Assembly (NCBI RefSeq): GCF_900105355.1
Contig: NZ_FNSC01000002.1
Coordinates: 124,001-188,000 of the forward strand
Reading direction: 5' to 3'
DNA length: 64,000 bases
From: Pseudomonas anguilliseptica
GTDB lineage: Bacteria > Pseudomonadota > Gammaproteobacteria > Pseudomonadales > Pseudomonadaceae
Part shown: one piece after another, positions 9,364 to 19,844 of the stretch
Numbering within the stretch: position 1 is the first letter of the stretch
Layout: each line of letters begins with the position of its first letter
Translations under genes and position numbers: made by a program
Notes under the pieces: generated by a model
Databases searched by the model: none
The model's input: the letters and a program-made list of their open reading frames with translations, nothing else
What the model was told of the DNA's origin: nothing

Positions 9364-12300
9364 ATGTCAATAAAAGAGAGTTACGCCGTCGTTGCGGCCA
9401 ATAAATGGTCCATCACCAGCCTGCTTGTCGGGTTGGCTATCAGCATCGTTGTAGCTGTGGGGCTTGCTCAGTTCAATCATCGGGAGGCTGTTGAGGCTGT
9501 AAAGGCTGCTGCTGAGAAATCCGCTGATGCAGTGGTTAATCGCATAAAGCTTTATCAGTATGTTTTGCGAGGGGCTCGTGGCTCGATTCAGTCCATGGAC
9601 GAGAAAGCTATCACCCGTGAAGGTTTTGACCGCTACAGCAGGACGCGCAACGTTGAAGTGGAGTTCCCGGGCGCGCGTGGGTTTGGCTTTATTCGTCGCG
9701 TTGCCCCGCAGAGTGAAGCTGCGTTTTTGGCCCAGGCGCGTGCTGATGGCTGGCCAGATTTTGCCATCCGCCAGCTTGCGCCCCATGACGCCGAACGTTA
9801 TGTCATCCAATACATCAGCCCGGTCGAGCCCAACAGGGTAGCCATTGGTCTGGACATCGCCTCCGAGGCTAATCGACGGGAGGCTGCACGTTCCGCCATG
9901 CTGAGTGGTGAAGTGCGTCTGTCAGGGCCCATTACGCTGGTGCAGGCCACTGGCCAGCCGCAGCAATCCTTCCTGATCCTGATGCCGATCTACCGTGGTG
10001 GAGTGGATCCCGACACCATTGAAGCGCGTGAAGCGCAAGCGTTTGGCTGGAGCTATGCGCCATTGAGTATGGGCGAAGTGCTCAAAGGCATACGCCCGCC
10101 GGAGCAGGCAGTTAGCCTTGAGTTACGTGACATTACCGAACCCACACAAAGTGTCGTGTTTTATAACGATGAGGATGAACGTGCTCAGAAGGTTGTTCTC
10201 TCTCAGACGCTTGAGCGCGATGTGTATGGCCGGCGCTGGCAGGTGCAGTTTGGCGTGCACCCGCTGTTTATCAGCCAACTTCGCCAGTTTTCTCCGTTAC
10301 TGGCGCTGAGTCTTGGCTTCATCGTTTCTGTGTTATTAGCCGCCTTGGTAGGTGTGCTAAGTATCAGTCACACACGTCAGCAGCAAGTGATCGCGGAACA
10401 AGGCAAATTGGCCGCCATTGTTGAAAGTTCGGCCGATGGCATTATTGGTAAAAACCTAGATGGCACGGTGACCAGCTGGAATAAAGGTGCCGAGAGGCTG
10501 TTTGGGTTTAGTGCGAAGGAGGCGATAGGGCGACGCCTTATTGAATTGGTTATTCCTGAGGCGCTAAAAGATGAAGAGACAGAGATTCTTTCCACAGTTA
10601 AAGCGGGTGAGCACGTCCCCAGCTTTAATACCCTACGCCAAGATAAATACGGCAAGTTGATTCACGTTTCGGTTGCCGTTTCGCCTATTCGTAACTCTGC
10701 GGGCCAAGTCGTTGGGGCGTCGAAAACCGTCCGGGATAACACTAAGCAAGTGGCCGCTGATGCGAAAATTCATGAGCTCAATAACAGTCTTGAGGCTCAG
10801 GTCGTTCAGCGCACAGCGGAGCTGCGTGAGAGCAACTTGTTGTTGAGTAATGTGCTGCGCTCGGCCTCGGAAGTAGCAATTATTGCGACTGACCGGGAGG
10901 GCATCATTCGGTTATTCAATGCCGGTGCCGAGTGCATGCTGGGTTATAAGGCGCAAGAGCTGATCGATAAGAGCAGCTCTGCCAGCTTCCATCTCGGTCA
11001 AGAGGTGGCGGCTCGCTCGCTTGAATTGACTGCGCAATATGGCCAAGTGATTGAAGGGTTCCGAGTATTTGTGCACAAGGCCGAACTAGAGGGGGCGGAA
11101 ACACGTGAGTGGACCTACGTGCGTAAGGACGGCTCGCATTTACCGGTATCCCTGGCTGTTACGGCCATACGTGATGATGATGGCAATATCAACGGCTATC
11201 TGGGTATGGCAGTGGATTTGACTGCCGCCAAGGATTCTGAAGCTGCCGTTGCTGCAGCGCGTGATCAGTTGTTGATGGCAGCAGATGTGGCTGAGCTGGG
11301 TATCTGGTCCTGGACCCTGGCGGACAACTCCCTTAGTTGGAACGACCGCATGTTTGAGCTATACGGTCAGCCGCTCAGCCTGCGTGACAACGGCTTGAAC
11401 TATGAACACTGGTATTCACGTGTTCACCCCGACGATGTTTTGATGGCCGCCAAGCAGCTGCAAGGTGCGGTGGAAAAAGGCGAGGTTTATGACCCCGTCT
11501 TCCGCGTAGTCCGTCCGGATGGTTCGGTGTCTGTTGTCCAGGCCGGCGCCCAAGTTGAGCGTGATGAACAAGGCCTGGCATTACGGGTTACTGGCATCAA
11601 TCGCGACATTACCGTGCAGCGCGAGCTGCAAGCCCGTTTGCTGGATGCCAAGGAACAAGCGGATGCTGCCAGCGCAGCCAAGTCATCATTCCTGGCCAAT
11701 ATGAGTCACGAAATTCGCACGCCGATGAATGCGGTATTGGGCATGCTGCATTTGGTGCAGAACACCGAGTTGAATACGCGCCAGCTGGACTACATCAGCA
11801 AAGCTGAAACGGCCGCCAAGTCGTTGCTGGGGTTACTCAACGACATCCTCGACTATTCCAAGATTGAAGCGGGCAAGTTGCTGCTTGATGCACACTCTTT
11901 TGAGCCAGAGCCCTTGATGCGCGACTTGGCCACTGTTTTGTCTGGAAACCAGGGCGGCAAGGATGTTGAAGTCATGTTTGACCTCGACCCTGAGCTACCC
12001 AGCATATTATTTGGCGATAGCCTGCGTTTGCAGCAGGTGTTGATCAACCTGGCAGGGAATGCGCTCAAATTCACCCCGCAAGGACAGGTCGTTGTCAGTT
12101 TTGAGCAATTGCAGCGCCGGGGTGATGAGGTGCGTGTTCGCATCGAGGTCACTGACACCGGAATCGGCATAAATCCTGAGCAGCTGAAGCGTATCTTTGA
12201 TGGTTTCACCCAGGCTGAAGCCTCCACCTCGAGGCGTTTTGGTGGAACAGGACTGGGTTTGGTGATCTGCAAACGCTTGATCAACCTCATGGGCGGTGAG

Positions 12301-13872
12301 CTGCAGGTTAGCAGTGAGGTGGGGGCGGGCAGCCGCTTTTGGTTTGATGTCGATTTAGGGATATTTCAGGCCGTGCCGTTGCGCGAGCTTTGCCCAGGTG
12401 CTGACCAGCCATTACGCTTGCTGGTGGTCGACGATAATGAAGTGGCCGGATATCTGCTGCTGCGTACAGCCGAGGCTCTGGGTTGGCAGGCTGATCTGGT
12501 GCACGATGGCCTCGAAGCCGTGGAGCGGGTGCAACAGATGCAGCACGCGGGCAATGGCTATGACGTGATTCTAATGGATTGGCGCATGCCTTCCATGGAC
12601 GGTTTGAGCGCCGCGCGCCTGATTCGCCAGCAGAGCCAGGGGCAGCATACACCTGTGATCGTCATGCTCACGGCCTATGGTCGTGAGGTGTTGTCTGAAG
12701 CGCAGCAGGGGGGGGATGCACCGTTTGCGGAGTTCCTCAGCAAGCCGGTAACTCCTCAGTTATTGGCCGATACGATTCAGCGTGTATTGACGGGCGTGGG
12801 CGCGCCTCAACCAACGGTCGTAGCGCTGCGTGCCGCACAGCCAAAGCGCTTGGCTGGACTGCGTTTGTTAGTCGTCGAAGACAATATGCTTAACCGCCAA
12901 GTGGCGTTCGAGTTGCTAAAAGGAGAGGGCGCTGAGGTGGCTCTTGCCGAGGGTGGCCTTGAGGGCGTGCAGATTATCATCGAGGGAGCGGAGGCCTTCG
13001 ATGCCGTGTTGATGGACGTCCAGATGCCAGATATCGACGGCCTGGAGGCGACAAGGCGGGTCCGTGGTGATGCTCGATGTGGCGCGGTAAAGATCATTGC
13101 CATGACGGCCAATGCGTCCTTATCCGATGAACAAGAATGCCGAGCGGCAGGGATGAATGATCACCTCGGCAAGCCAATAGATCTGGAAAGAATGGTCGCC
13201 ACGCTGTTGCGTCATACTGGCCGCGAAGGCGTTGCATCATCAGCCCAGGTGCAAGCAGAGCCACACGACTCTGTGGTGGAGTCTGCCACTTCGATCGGGC
13301 AACGCTTTGGCGGTAATCTTCAGTTGATTCGCACGGTGTTGAGCAGTTTCGCACCAGAGCAAACCAAGCAACTCGTTCGGCTGCAGGAGCAGGTTGAGCA
13401 GCGTAATGCTGCCGGTGCTGCCGCTGTTCTACATGCCATTAAAGGCAGTAGCGGCACCATGGGGGCGTGGGCCCTGTCGCAACTGGCGGGTGAGCTGGAG
13501 CAGCAGTTACTGCATGCCGATGAAGCCACCAAGGCACAGCTGCTAGCCGAGGGTAGTTTCATTGAGGAACTGCATGAGTTGCTACGCAGCAGTGATCAGG
13601 CGCTGAAGGTTATGTTTGAGTTGCCTAATGAGTTGCCGTCAGCCGATATTGAGTCTGTTGGTTTACCGCTGGAACAGTGGCGTGAGGCCCTGCAGGATAT
13701 TCTGCAGTTGTTAGACGCGGGCAATATGCAGGCAATCGCCCAAAGCGAGGCATTGTTGGCGCAGACCTCACATGAATTGCGGCCACAATTTGGCAAGTTT
13801 TTAGACTTGGTGCAATCCTTAGACTTTGCTGCATCTTTATTGGCTGGGCATGAACTGCTGCATTCGGTCTGA
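9364..13872 (+). CDS. Hybrid sensor histidine kinase, CHASE-PAS(x3)-HisKA-HATPase-REC-REC-HPt
   Basis: 1502 residues, intact. An N-terminal transmembrane helix (about 16-38) and a periplasmic CHASE domain (FPGARGFGFIRRV, GLDIASE) are closed by a second helix near 308-335. Three PAS segments follow (for example ESSADGIIGKNLDGTVTSWN). The H-box FLANMSHEIRTPMNAVLGML has His782; the ATPase domain shows DTGIGI and GGTGLGL. Two receiver domains carry Asp1072 (LMDWRMP) and Asp1218 (LMDVQMP), and a C-terminal HPt has His1357 (LHAIKGSSGTMGA). This is a complete internal phosphorelay. Its neighbours suggest it feeds the diguanylate cyclase starting 10 bp downstream, probably co-transcribed. The start is ATG 9364; the signal sensed is unknown. 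Confidence 0.95.
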   Translation: MSIKESYAVVAANKWSITSLLVGLAISIVVAVGLAQFNHREAVEAVKAAAEKSADAVVNRIKLYQYVLRGARGSIQSMDEKAITREGFDRYSRTRNVEVEFPGARGFGFIRRVAPQSEAAFLAQARADGWPDFAIRQLAPHDAERYVIQYISPVEPNRVAIGLDIASEANRREAARSAMLSGEVRLSGPITLVQATGQPQQSFLILMPIYRGGVDPDTIEAREAQAFGWSYAPLSMGEVLKGIRPPEQAVSLELRDITEPTQSVVFYNDEDERAQKVVLSQTLERDVYGRRWQVQFGVHPLFISQLRQFSPLLALSLGFIVSVLLAALVGVLSISHTRQQQVIAEQGKLAAIVESSADGIIGKNLDGTVTSWNKGAERLFGFSAKEAIGRRLIELVIPEALKDEETEILSTVKAGEHVPSFNTLRQDKYGKLIHVSVAVSPIRNSAGQVVGASKTVRDNTKQVAADAKIHELNNSLEAQVVQRTAELRESNLLLSNVLRSASEVAIIATDREGIIRLFNAGAECMLGYKAQELIDKSSSASFHLGQEVAARSLELTAQYGQVIEGFRVFVHKAELEGAETREWTYVRKDGSHLPVSLAVTAIRDDDGNINGYLGMAVDLTAAKDSEAAVAAARDQLLMAADVAELGIWSWTLADNSLSWNDRMFELYGQPLSLRDNGLNYEHWYSRVHPDDVLMAAKQLQGAVEKGEVYDPVFRVVRPDGSVSVVQAGAQVERDEQGLALRVTGINRDITVQRELQARLLDAKEQADAASAAKSSFLANMSHEIRTPMNAVLGMLHLVQNTELNTRQLDYISKAETAAKSLLGLLNDILDYSKIEAGKLLLDAHSFEPEPLMRDLATVLSGNQGGKDVEVMFDLDPELPSILFGDSLRLQQVLINLAGNALKFTPQGQVVVSFEQLQRRGDEVRVRIEVTDTGIGINPEQLKRIFDGFTQAEASTSRRFGGTGLGLVICKRLINLMGGELQVSSEVGAGSRFWFDVDLGIFQAVPLRELCPGADQPLRLLVVDDNEVAGYLLLRTAEALGWQADLVHDGLEAVERVQQMQHAGNGYDVILMDWRMPSMDGLSAARLIRQQSQGQHTPVIVMLTAYGREVLSEAQQGGDAPFAEFLSKPVTPQLLADTIQRVLTGVGAPQPTVVALRAAQPKRLAGLRLLVVEDNMLNRQVAFELLKGEGAEVALAEGGLEGVQIIIEGAEAFDAVLMDVQMPDIDGLEATRRVRGDARCGAVKIIAMTANASLSDEQECRAAGMNDHLGKPIDLERMVATLLRHTGREGVASSAQVQAEPHDSVVESATSIGQRFGGNLQLIRTVLSSFAPEQTKQLVRLQEQVEQRNAAGAAAVLHAIKGSSGTMGAWALSQLAGELEQQLLHADEATKAQLLAEGSFIEELHELLRSSDQALKVMFELPNELPSADIESVGLPLEQWREALQDILQLLDAGNMQAIAQSEALLAQTSHELRPQFGKFLDLVQSLDFAASLLAGHELLHSV

Positions 13873-13882
13873 GGGTTTATTG

Positions 13883-14821
13883 ATGCAAACTTGGTTAAAA
13901 GCCACCCGGCAGAAGCCCAAGCTGCTTCTGGTGGATGATCAGCGCGTTAATATCCTCGTGCTGTATGAACTGTTTCGTGACGAGTGCGAAATTTTTATGG
14001 CTACCGACGGTGAGCAAGCGTTGCAGAGCTGCCGCACCGTATTGCCGGATTTAGTACTGCTTGATGTGCATATGGATGGGCTGGACGGTCACGAGGTATG
14101 CCGTCGTCTTAAAGACGATCCAGAAACACGCGACATCCCGATCATCTTTGTTACCGCTCAGGGCGAAGAGCAGGATGAAGTGCGCGGTTTTGAGTTGGGC
14201 GCGGTGGATTTCATCGTCAAACCGATCAACCCCGTCATTGTAAAAGCGCGGGTTAACACCCATCTGACGCTTAAACAGCAAACTGACATCTTGCGCTCCT
14301 TCGCGCTTTTGGATGGTCTGACAGGTGTTGCCAATCGACGTAAATTCGATGAAGAGCTGGCTCTTAATTGGCGGCAATGCCAGCGAGAGCAAGCGCCGTT
14401 GTCAGTGATCTTGATTGATGTTGATCACTTCAAGCGTTACAACGACCGTTATGGCCATCTACAAGGGGACGTTGGCTTGCAGGCTGTTGCCAAAGCACTG
14501 GGTAGTGCTATCAGACGGCCATACGATTTATTAGCGCGTTATGGCGGCGAAGAGTTTGCCTGTGTGCTGCCCAAAACCAATCTGATTGATGCCGTAAAGA
14601 TTGCGGAATGTATGCAAGCAGCCGTGCGGGCACTCAAGCTTGAGCACTTAGATTCTGCAGTAGATCAGGTACTGACCGTTTCGCTTGGGGTTGCGACTAT
14701 TGTGCCTACTGCTGGGACGACATCCGAAACGGTTGTAGCGGAAGCTGATCGGCAGCTCTATCAGGCCAAGCAAGCGGGGCGCGCTCGCGTTAGTTCGTGC
14801 TCGCTGGCTGATATGCAGTAA
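13883..14821 (+). CDS. REC-GGDEF response regulator (diguanylate cyclase)
   Basis: 312 residues from ATG 13883 (MQTWLKATRQKPKLLLVDDQ); an earlier in-frame start at 13826 would overlap the kinase gene. The receiver domain spans about 14-130 with phospho-acceptor Asp61 (LLDVHMDGLDG) and Lys in FIVKPINP. The GGDEF domain follows, with active-site GGEEF at about 221-225 and IDVDHFKRYND upstream, and synthesises c-di-GMP. No RxxD inhibitory site is obvious just before GGEEF. It starts 10 bp after the hybrid kinase, so it is its probable phosphorelay target. It appears to be the only complete c-di-GMP-synthesising gene left in this cluster. Confidence 0.93.
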   Translation: MQTWLKATRQKPKLLLVDDQRVNILVLYELFRDECEIFMATDGEQALQSCRTVLPDLVLLDVHMDGLDGHEVCRRLKDDPETRDIPIIFVTAQGEEQDEVRGFELGAVDFIVKPINPVIVKARVNTHLTLKQQTDILRSFALLDGLTGVANRRKFDEELALNWRQCQREQAPLSVILIDVDHFKRYNDRYGHLQGDVGLQAVAKALGSAIRRPYDLLARYGGEEFACVLPKTNLIDAVKIAECMQAAVRALKLEHLDSAVDQVLTVSLGVATIVPTAGTTSETVVAEADRQLYQAKQAGRARVSSCSLADMQ

Positions 14822-14916
14822 GGCCGATATAACGTAAGCGCTCCATAAACCTCATCTACAAATGATCCGCAGGCCAGCCAATGCTGAGCTCCAATTTCTT
14901 TCTGGAGCCAGCCGTC

Positions 14917-15276
14917 ATGATGCGCCCCGACGCCAAAGTCGAAAAAGTCTATCTATACCCCAAGCCGGTGGATTTCCGAAAATCCATCGATGGCCTGGCC
15001 GCCCTGGTCGAGCTGGATATCAAGGTGGCGGTGTTCGACCCGGTGCTGTTCGTCTTCCTCAACCGCGCGCGCAGCCGGGTGAAGATTTTGTATTGGGAGC
15101 GCAACGGCTTTTGCCTGTGGCTCAAGCGATTGGAGGCTGAACGCTTCAAGTCGCATCCGGAACCTGGCGAAGATGCGATCGTGCTGACGGCCCAGGAGTT
15201 GAACTGGTTGTTGGACGGTATCGACCTGTGGCGCAACCGGCCGCACCAGGTTTTGACCCCTAGGTTCGTCACCTGA
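14917..15276 (+). CDS. tnpB: IS66 accessory protein TnpB (copy A)
   Basis: About 119 residues from ATG 14917 (MMRPDAKVEKVYLYPKPVDF), which has GGAG upstream at a suitable distance; an in-frame ATG at 14881 would add 12 residues. It matches the IS66 Orf2/TnpB family: DFRKSIDGLAALVE, then VFLNRARSRVKILYWERNGF and LWLKRLEAERF. TnpB is needed for transposition in IS66 elements, but its biochemical role is not settled. It lies 18 bp before tnpC. The protein is identical in the three full copies. Confidence 0.9.
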   Translation: MMRPDAKVEKVYLYPKPVDFRKSIDGLAALVELDIKVAVFDPVLFVFLNRARSRVKILYWERNGFCLWLKRLEAERFKSHPEPGEDAIVLTAQELNWLLDGIDLWRNRPHQVLTPRFVT

Positions 15277-15294
15277 GCCGGTATAATCCACGGC

Positions 15295-16851
15295 ATGATT
15301 TCTGTGCCCGAAACCCTTCCTGATGACCCCGCCGCGCTCAAGCAATTGCTCGCTGAGGTGTTGTCGTCGGCGCAGGAATTGGCCAAGGACAAGGATGGGC
15401 AGATCGAGCGCCTGCGCGAACAAAACGCGCTGTTGATCCAGCGCCTGTTCGGCCGTAAATCCGAGCAGAGCAGCGACCCGGATTCACCGCAGCTAGAGAT
15501 GTTCAACGAAGCGGAAAGCCTGGCCGAAGCGGCGGCTGAAGCTCCGGCCGCTGAGGTCGAGGAAGAAGTCGTTGCGCCGACCAAGCGCCGCGGCAAGCGC
15601 AAGCCGTTACCGGCCGAACTACCGCGTGTCGAGGTCATCCACGAACTGCCCGAACACGAACTGACCTGCGAATGCGGTTGCCGCAAGCAGGCCATCGGCG
15701 AAGAAACCAGCGAGCAGCTGGAAATCATCCCGATGCAGGTTCAGGTGATCCGCCACATTCGCAAGACCTATGCCTGCAAGGCCTGCGAAAGCGCGCCGGT
15801 CACCGCTGACAAGCCGGCCCAACTGATCGAGAAAAGCCTGGCCAGCCCGAGCGTGCTGGCGATGCTGCTGACCAGCAAATACGCCGACGGCATCCCACTG
15901 TATCGCTTCGAAAAGATGCTCAGTCGCCATGGCATCGACATCCCCCGGCAGACCCTGGCGCGCTGGGTGATCCAGTGCGGCGAACTGCTACAACCGTTGC
16001 TCAACCTGATGCGCGACAGGCTGCTGGACAGTCCGGTGATCCACTGCGATGAAACCCGCGTGCAGGTGCTCAAGGAGCCTGGGCGCGATCCGAGCAGCCA
16101 CTCCTGGATGTGGGTGCAGACCGGTGGCCCGCCTGGCAAACCGGTGATCCTCTTCGACTACACAACCAGCCGCGCGCAGGAGGTGCCGCTGCGCCTGCTC
16201 GACGGTTATCGCGGCTACCTGATGACCGACGATTACGCCGGCTACAACGCCGTGGCCGCACAACAAGGTGTTGAACGCCTGGCCTGCTGGGCGCATGCGC
16301 GGCGCAAGTTCGTCGAAGCGCAAAAGGTGCAACCGAAGGGCAAAACCGGGCGTGCCGACATCGCGTTGGGGATGATCAACAAGCTCTACGGCATCGAGCG
16401 CGAACTTAAGGATGCCAGCGATGAACAGCGCTACCGGGGCCGCCAGCAGCACAGCCTACCGCTCCTCGATCAGCTCAAGACCTGGCTGGAGAAAACCCAG
16501 CCGCAGGTCACGGCGCAGAATGCCCTGGGCAAAGCAGTGAACTACCTGGCGAGCAACTGGAGCCGACTCGAACGCTACATCGAGGCTGGCCACCTGCCGA
16601 TCGATAACAACGCTGCCGAGCGCGCGATCCGGCCCTTCGTCATAGGTCGCAAGAACTGGCTGTTCAGCGACACGCCGAAAGGCGCGACCGCCAGCGCCCA
16701 ACTCTACAGCCTGGTGGAAACCGCCAAGACCAATGGCCAGGAGCCCTACGCCTGGTTGCGCCATGTCCTCGAACGCCTGCCGCTGGCCAACAGCGTTGAA
16801 GCCTACGAAGCGCTGCTGCCTTGGAACTGCCAACCAACGACGCCACTGTAA
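15295..16851 (+). CDS. tnpC: IS66 transposase TnpC (copy A)
   Basis: 518 residues. An N-terminal coiled coil with leucine-zipper character ([20 protein letters not shown]) is followed by a zinc-finger-like CECGCRKQ...CKAC pair, the DDE domain ([23 protein letters not shown]) and the conserved [20 protein letters not shown] block, then an IS66 C-terminal region ([15 protein letters not shown]). The frame is intact. At positions that vary among copies it has Ser in EKSLASPS, Thr in EKTQPQV and Pro in GHLPIDNN. Confidence 0.95.
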   Translation: MISVPETLPDDPAALKQLLAEVLSSAQELAKDKDGQIERLREQNALLIQRLFGRKSEQSSDPDSPQLEMFNEAESLAEAAAEAPAAEVEEEVVAPTKRRGKRKPLPAELPRVEVIHELPEHELTCECGCRKQAIGEETSEQLEIIPMQVQVIRHIRKTYACKACESAPVTADKPAQLIEKSLASPSVLAMLLTSKYADGIPLYRFEKMLSRHGIDIPRQTLARWVIQCGELLQPLLNLMRDRLLDSPVIHCDETRVQVLKEPGRDPSSHSWMWVQTGGPPGKPVILFDYTTSRAQEVPLRLLDGYRGYLMTDDYAGYNAVAAQQGVERLACWAHARRKFVEAQKVQPKGKTGRADIALGMINKLYGIERELKDASDEQRYRGRQQHSLPLLDQLKTWLEKTQPQVTAQNALGKAVNYLASNWSRLERYIEAGHLPIDNNAAERAIRPFVIGRKNWLFSDTPKGATASAQLYSLVETAKTNGQEPYAWLRHVLERLPLANSVEAYEALLPWNCQPTTPL

Positions 16852-17002
16852 AACGCAAAACCTCTCCAGAGGGAGGTGGGGTCTATGGAGCGCTTACGAT
16901 ATAACCCGCACCTTCTTTTCAGGCGCAGCACCTGTTAATTCAGCAAATTAAGACCGGGTGCGGGTGCTCTAACTGTCCCGCATCGTGTCTCTACCTGTGG
17001 CG

Positions 17003-17140
17003 TTAGCGGCTCAGACGTTGCAACTCACGCCGCACCATCTGCGCATAAGCGGCAGGTGTGAGGGCATACAGTTCTGCTGCTACCCAACTCAACCAGGCTC
17101 CACCCCGTTCAGTTTTAGCGGCTAGCAGGCGCAGTGCTTC
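17003..17140 (-). pseudogene. C-terminal fragment of an unrecognised protein, cut by IS66 copy B
   Basis: On the minus strand, 45 codons ending in TAA at 17003-17005 stay open from the IS66 copy B boundary: EALRLLAAKTERGGAWLSWV, then AAELYALTPAAYAQMVRREL, then QRLSR. Its codon use and amphipathic helical character look like a real protein tail, convergent to the diguanylate cyclase gene. I do not recognise the family. The upstream part is not at the expected flank of any other IS66 copy in the window, so it was probably lost by recombination. The remaining inter-IS DNA (16906-17002) holds a CCCGCACC/GGGTGCGGG inverted pair with a long loop and no gene. Confidence 0.5.
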
Positions 17141-17223
17141 GTAAGCGCTCCATAAACCTCATCTACAAATGATCCGCAGGCCAGCCAATGCTGAGCTCCA
17201 ATTTCTTTCTGGAGCCAGCCGTC

Positions 17224-17583
17224 ATGATGCGCCCCGACGCCAAAGTCGAAAAAGTCTATCTATACCCCAAGCCGGTGGATTTCCGAAAATCCATCGATGG
17301 CCTGGCCGCCCTGGTCGAGCTGGATATCAAGGTGGCGGTGTTCGACCCGGTGCTGTTCGTCTTCCTCAACCGCGCGCGCAGCCGGGTGAAGATTTTGTAT
17401 TGGGAGCGCAACGGCTTTTGCCTGTGGCTCAAGCGATTGGAGGCTGAACGCTTCAAGTCGCATCCGGAACCTGGCGAAGATGCGATCGTGCTGACGGCCC
17501 AGGAGTTGAACTGGTTGTTGGACGGTATCGACCTGTGGCGCAACCGGCCGCACCAGGTTTTGACCCCTAGGTTCGTCACCTGA
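17224..17583 (+). CDS. tnpB: IS66 accessory protein TnpB (copy B)
   Basis: Identical in protein sequence to the copy A TnpB (DFRKSIDGLAALVE; KILYWERNGF), same start choice (ATG 17224 with upstream GGAG) and same 18-bp spacing to tnpC. Confidence 0.9.
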   Translation: MMRPDAKVEKVYLYPKPVDFRKSIDGLAALVELDIKVAVFDPVLFVFLNRARSRVKILYWERNGFCLWLKRLEAERFKSHPEPGEDAIVLTAQELNWLLDGIDLWRNRPHQVLTPRFVT

Positions 17584-17601
17584 GCCGGTATAATCCACGG
17601 C

Positions 17602-19158
17602 ATGATTTCTGTGCCCGAAACCCTTCCTGATGACCCCGCCGCGCTCAAGCAATTGCTCGCTGAGGTGTTGTCGTCGGCGCAGGAATTGGCCAAGGACAAG
17701 GATGGGCAGATCGAGCGCCTGCGCGAACAAAACGCGCTGTTGATCCAGCGCCTGTTCGGCCGTAAATCCGAGCAGAGCAGCGACCCGGATTCACCGCAGC
17801 TAGAGATGTTCAACGAAGCGGAAAGCCTGGCCGAAGCGGCGGCTGAAGCTCCGGCCGCTGAGGTCGAGGAAGAAGTCGTTGCGCCGACCAAGCGCCGCGG
17901 CAAGCGCAAGCCGTTACCGGCCGAACTACCGCGTGTCGAGGTCATCCACGAACTGCCCGAACACGAACTGACCTGCGAATGCGGTTGCCGCAAGCAGGCC
18001 ATCGGCGAAGAAACCAGCGAGCAGCTGGAAATCATCCCGATGCAGGTTCAGGTGATCCGCCACATTCGCAAGACCTATGCCTGCAAGGCCTGCGAAAGCG
18101 CGCCGGTCACCGCTGACAAACCGGCCCAACTGATCGAGAAAAGGCTGGCCAGCCCGAGCGTGCTGGCGATGCTGCTGACCAGCAAATACGCCGACGGCAT
18201 CCCACTGTATCGCTTCGAAAAGATGCTCAGTCGCCATGGCATCGACATCCCCCGGCAGACCCTGGCGCGCTGGGTGATCCAGTGCGGCGAACTGCTACAA
18301 CCGTTGCTCAACCTGATGCGCGACAGGCTGCTGGACAGTCCGGTGATCCACTGCGATGAAACCCGCGTGCAGGTGCTCAAGGAGCCTGGGCGCGATCCGA
18401 GCAGCCACTCCTGGATGTGGGTGCAGACCGGTGGCCCGCCTGGCAAACCGGTGATCCTCTTCGACTACACAACCAGCCGCGCGCAGGAGGTGCCGCTGCG
18501 CCTGCTCGACGGTTATCGCGGCTACCTGATGACCGACGATTACGCCGGCTACAACGCCGTGGCCGCACAACAAGGTGTTGAGCGCCTGGCCTGCTGGGCG
18601 CATGCGCGGCGCAAGTTCGTCGAAGCGCAAAAGGTGCAACCGAAGGGCAAAACCGGGCGTGCCGACATCGCGTTGGGGATGATCAACAAGCTCTACGGCA
18701 TCGAGCGCGAACTTAAGGATGCCAGCGATGAACAGCGCTACCGGGGCCGCCAGCAGCACAGCCTACCGCTTCTCGATCAGCTCAAGACCTGGCTGGAGAA
18801 ACCCCAGCCGCAGGTCACGGCGCAGAATGCCCTGGGCAAAGCAGTGAACTACCTGGCGAGCAACTGGAGCCGACTCGAACGCTACATCGAGGCTGGCCAC
18901 CTGCAGATCGATAACAACGCTGCCGAGCGCGCGATCCGGCCCTTCGTCATAGGTCGCAAGAACTGGCTGTTCAGCGACACGCCGAAAGGCGCGACCGCCA
19001 GCGCCCAACTCTACAGCCTGGTGGAAACCGCCAAGACCAATGGCCAGGAGCCCTACGCCTGGCTGCGCCATGTCCTCGAACGCCTGCCGCTGGCCAACAG
19101 CGTTGAAGCCTACGAAGCGCTGCTGCCTTGGAACTGCCAACCAACGACGCCACTGTAA
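17602..19158 (+). CDS. tnpC: IS66 transposase TnpC (copy B)
   Basis: 518 residues, same domains as copy A (coiled coil, CECGC zinc-finger-like region, [18 protein letters not shown]). It differs from copy A by Arg in EKRLASPS, Pro in EKPQPQV and Gln in GHLQIDNN, plus silent changes. The frame is intact. Confidence 0.95.
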   Translation: MISVPETLPDDPAALKQLLAEVLSSAQELAKDKDGQIERLREQNALLIQRLFGRKSEQSSDPDSPQLEMFNEAESLAEAAAEAPAAEVEEEVVAPTKRRGKRKPLPAELPRVEVIHELPEHELTCECGCRKQAIGEETSEQLEIIPMQVQVIRHIRKTYACKACESAPVTADKPAQLIEKRLASPSVLAMLLTSKYADGIPLYRFEKMLSRHGIDIPRQTLARWVIQCGELLQPLLNLMRDRLLDSPVIHCDETRVQVLKEPGRDPSSHSWMWVQTGGPPGKPVILFDYTTSRAQEVPLRLLDGYRGYLMTDDYAGYNAVAAQQGVERLACWAHARRKFVEAQKVQPKGKTGRADIALGMINKLYGIERELKDASDEQRYRGRQQHSLPLLDQLKTWLEKPQPQVTAQNALGKAVNYLASNWSRLERYIEAGHLQIDNNAAERAIRPFVIGRKNWLFSDTPKGATASAQLYSLVETAKTNGQEPYAWLRHVLERLPLANSVEAYEALLPWNCQPTTPL

Positions 19159-19204
19159 AACGCAAAACCTCTCCAGAGGGAGGTGGGGTCTATGGAGCGC
19201 TTAC

Positions 19205-19844
19205 ACTTCATCGAGTTTGCGCACCACTTCATCGTCGGCGTGCCAGCGTTTGAGTTGCTGCTCACACTCGGCCACGCACTGTTCGTGCAGGTTGATTTCC
19301 GCCAGGACGATATGCAGTTGATGGCTCAAGGGGGGGCGACTTCTGGGCGCTCAACCAACTCGTGGGCCGCACGGATAAACGCGGCGGTGGCGACCGGGGC
19401 TTCGATACCCGCTTCGCGCAGGATGCCGCGCAGCAGGTTGATCCGCTGGGTACGGCTTTTCTTCCTGGTTTCGCGCAGCCCGTGCAGTTGCTGCACCTGT
19501 TGTTGCTCATGGGTTTTCACCGGCACCGGATAGATATCCTTGCAGCGCGCGGCCTCCAGCATCGCATCACAGTTATTACGGTCGGTTTTGTTGCGGCGTC
19601 GATACGGGCGTACATAGCGCGGGGGGATCAGCTTTATCGAATGGCCCAGTGCCTGTGCCACGCGCCCCCAGTAATGGGCCGTGCCGCAAGCCTCCATCAC
19701 CCACTCGACCGGCTCAGTTTGCTCCTGTATATATCGCCTGAACGCCTCTCGGTTCAGCCGCTTGCGCTGCACCACCTGGCCGGAACGGACACTCTCGGCA
19801 ACTTGGTAAACGGACTTGGCCAGATCAACCGCAATTCGTTTCAT
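19205..19844 (-). pseudogene. IS110/IS1111-type transposase, N-terminal part, frameshifted
   Basis: It starts at ATG 19844 (MKRIAVDLAKSVYQVAE). The RuvC-like DEDD domain has IAVDLAKSVYQV (first Asp), VMEACGTAHYWG (Glu) and RRNKTDRNNCDAMLEAAR (last Asp pair). The frame closes at 19326 because a C run (G run at 19330-19336 on the plus strand) is one base short: adding one C continues with LSHQLHIVLAEINLHEQC and on to KLDEV at the IS66 boundary. The C-terminal part is at 22736-23149. With the frameshift repaired and one GATGAAGT removed, the two parts give exactly 349 codons, supporting both the frameshift and the split. Confidence 0.88.

Larger units (their letters stand above)
14834..16897. 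mobile_element. IS66-family insertion sequence, copy A (2064 bp)
   Basis: The ends are inverted repeats: GTAAGCGCTCCATAAACC at the left and GTAAGCGCTCCATAGACC (reverse complement of the right end). Perfect 8-bp target duplication GATATAAC at 14826-14833 and 16898-16905, so this copy is an undisturbed insertion just after the diguanylate cyclase stop. It carries tnpB and tnpC; no separate tnpA was recognised. Two further full copies lie at 17141 and 20469. Confidence 0.95.
17141..19204. mobile_element. IS66-family insertion sequence, copy B (2064 bp)
   Basis: Same length and ends as copy A, same orientation, 243 bp downstream of it. The flanking 8-mers differ (AGTGCTTC left, ACTTCATC right), so the present flanks do not come from one insertion. 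The right flank ACTTCATC is the reverse complement of GATGAAGT, which also flanks the IS66 end at 22735. This shows that copy B's right junction was created by exchange with another IS66 copy (see the split IS110 element). Confidence 0.93.

Noticed and set aside
14862..15140. 92-codon frame at the start of each IS66 copy as a possible tnpA
   Set aside because: It overlaps tnpB in another frame and its sequence has no helix-turn-helix or IS66 TnpA character; the element seems to have only tnpB and tnpC.
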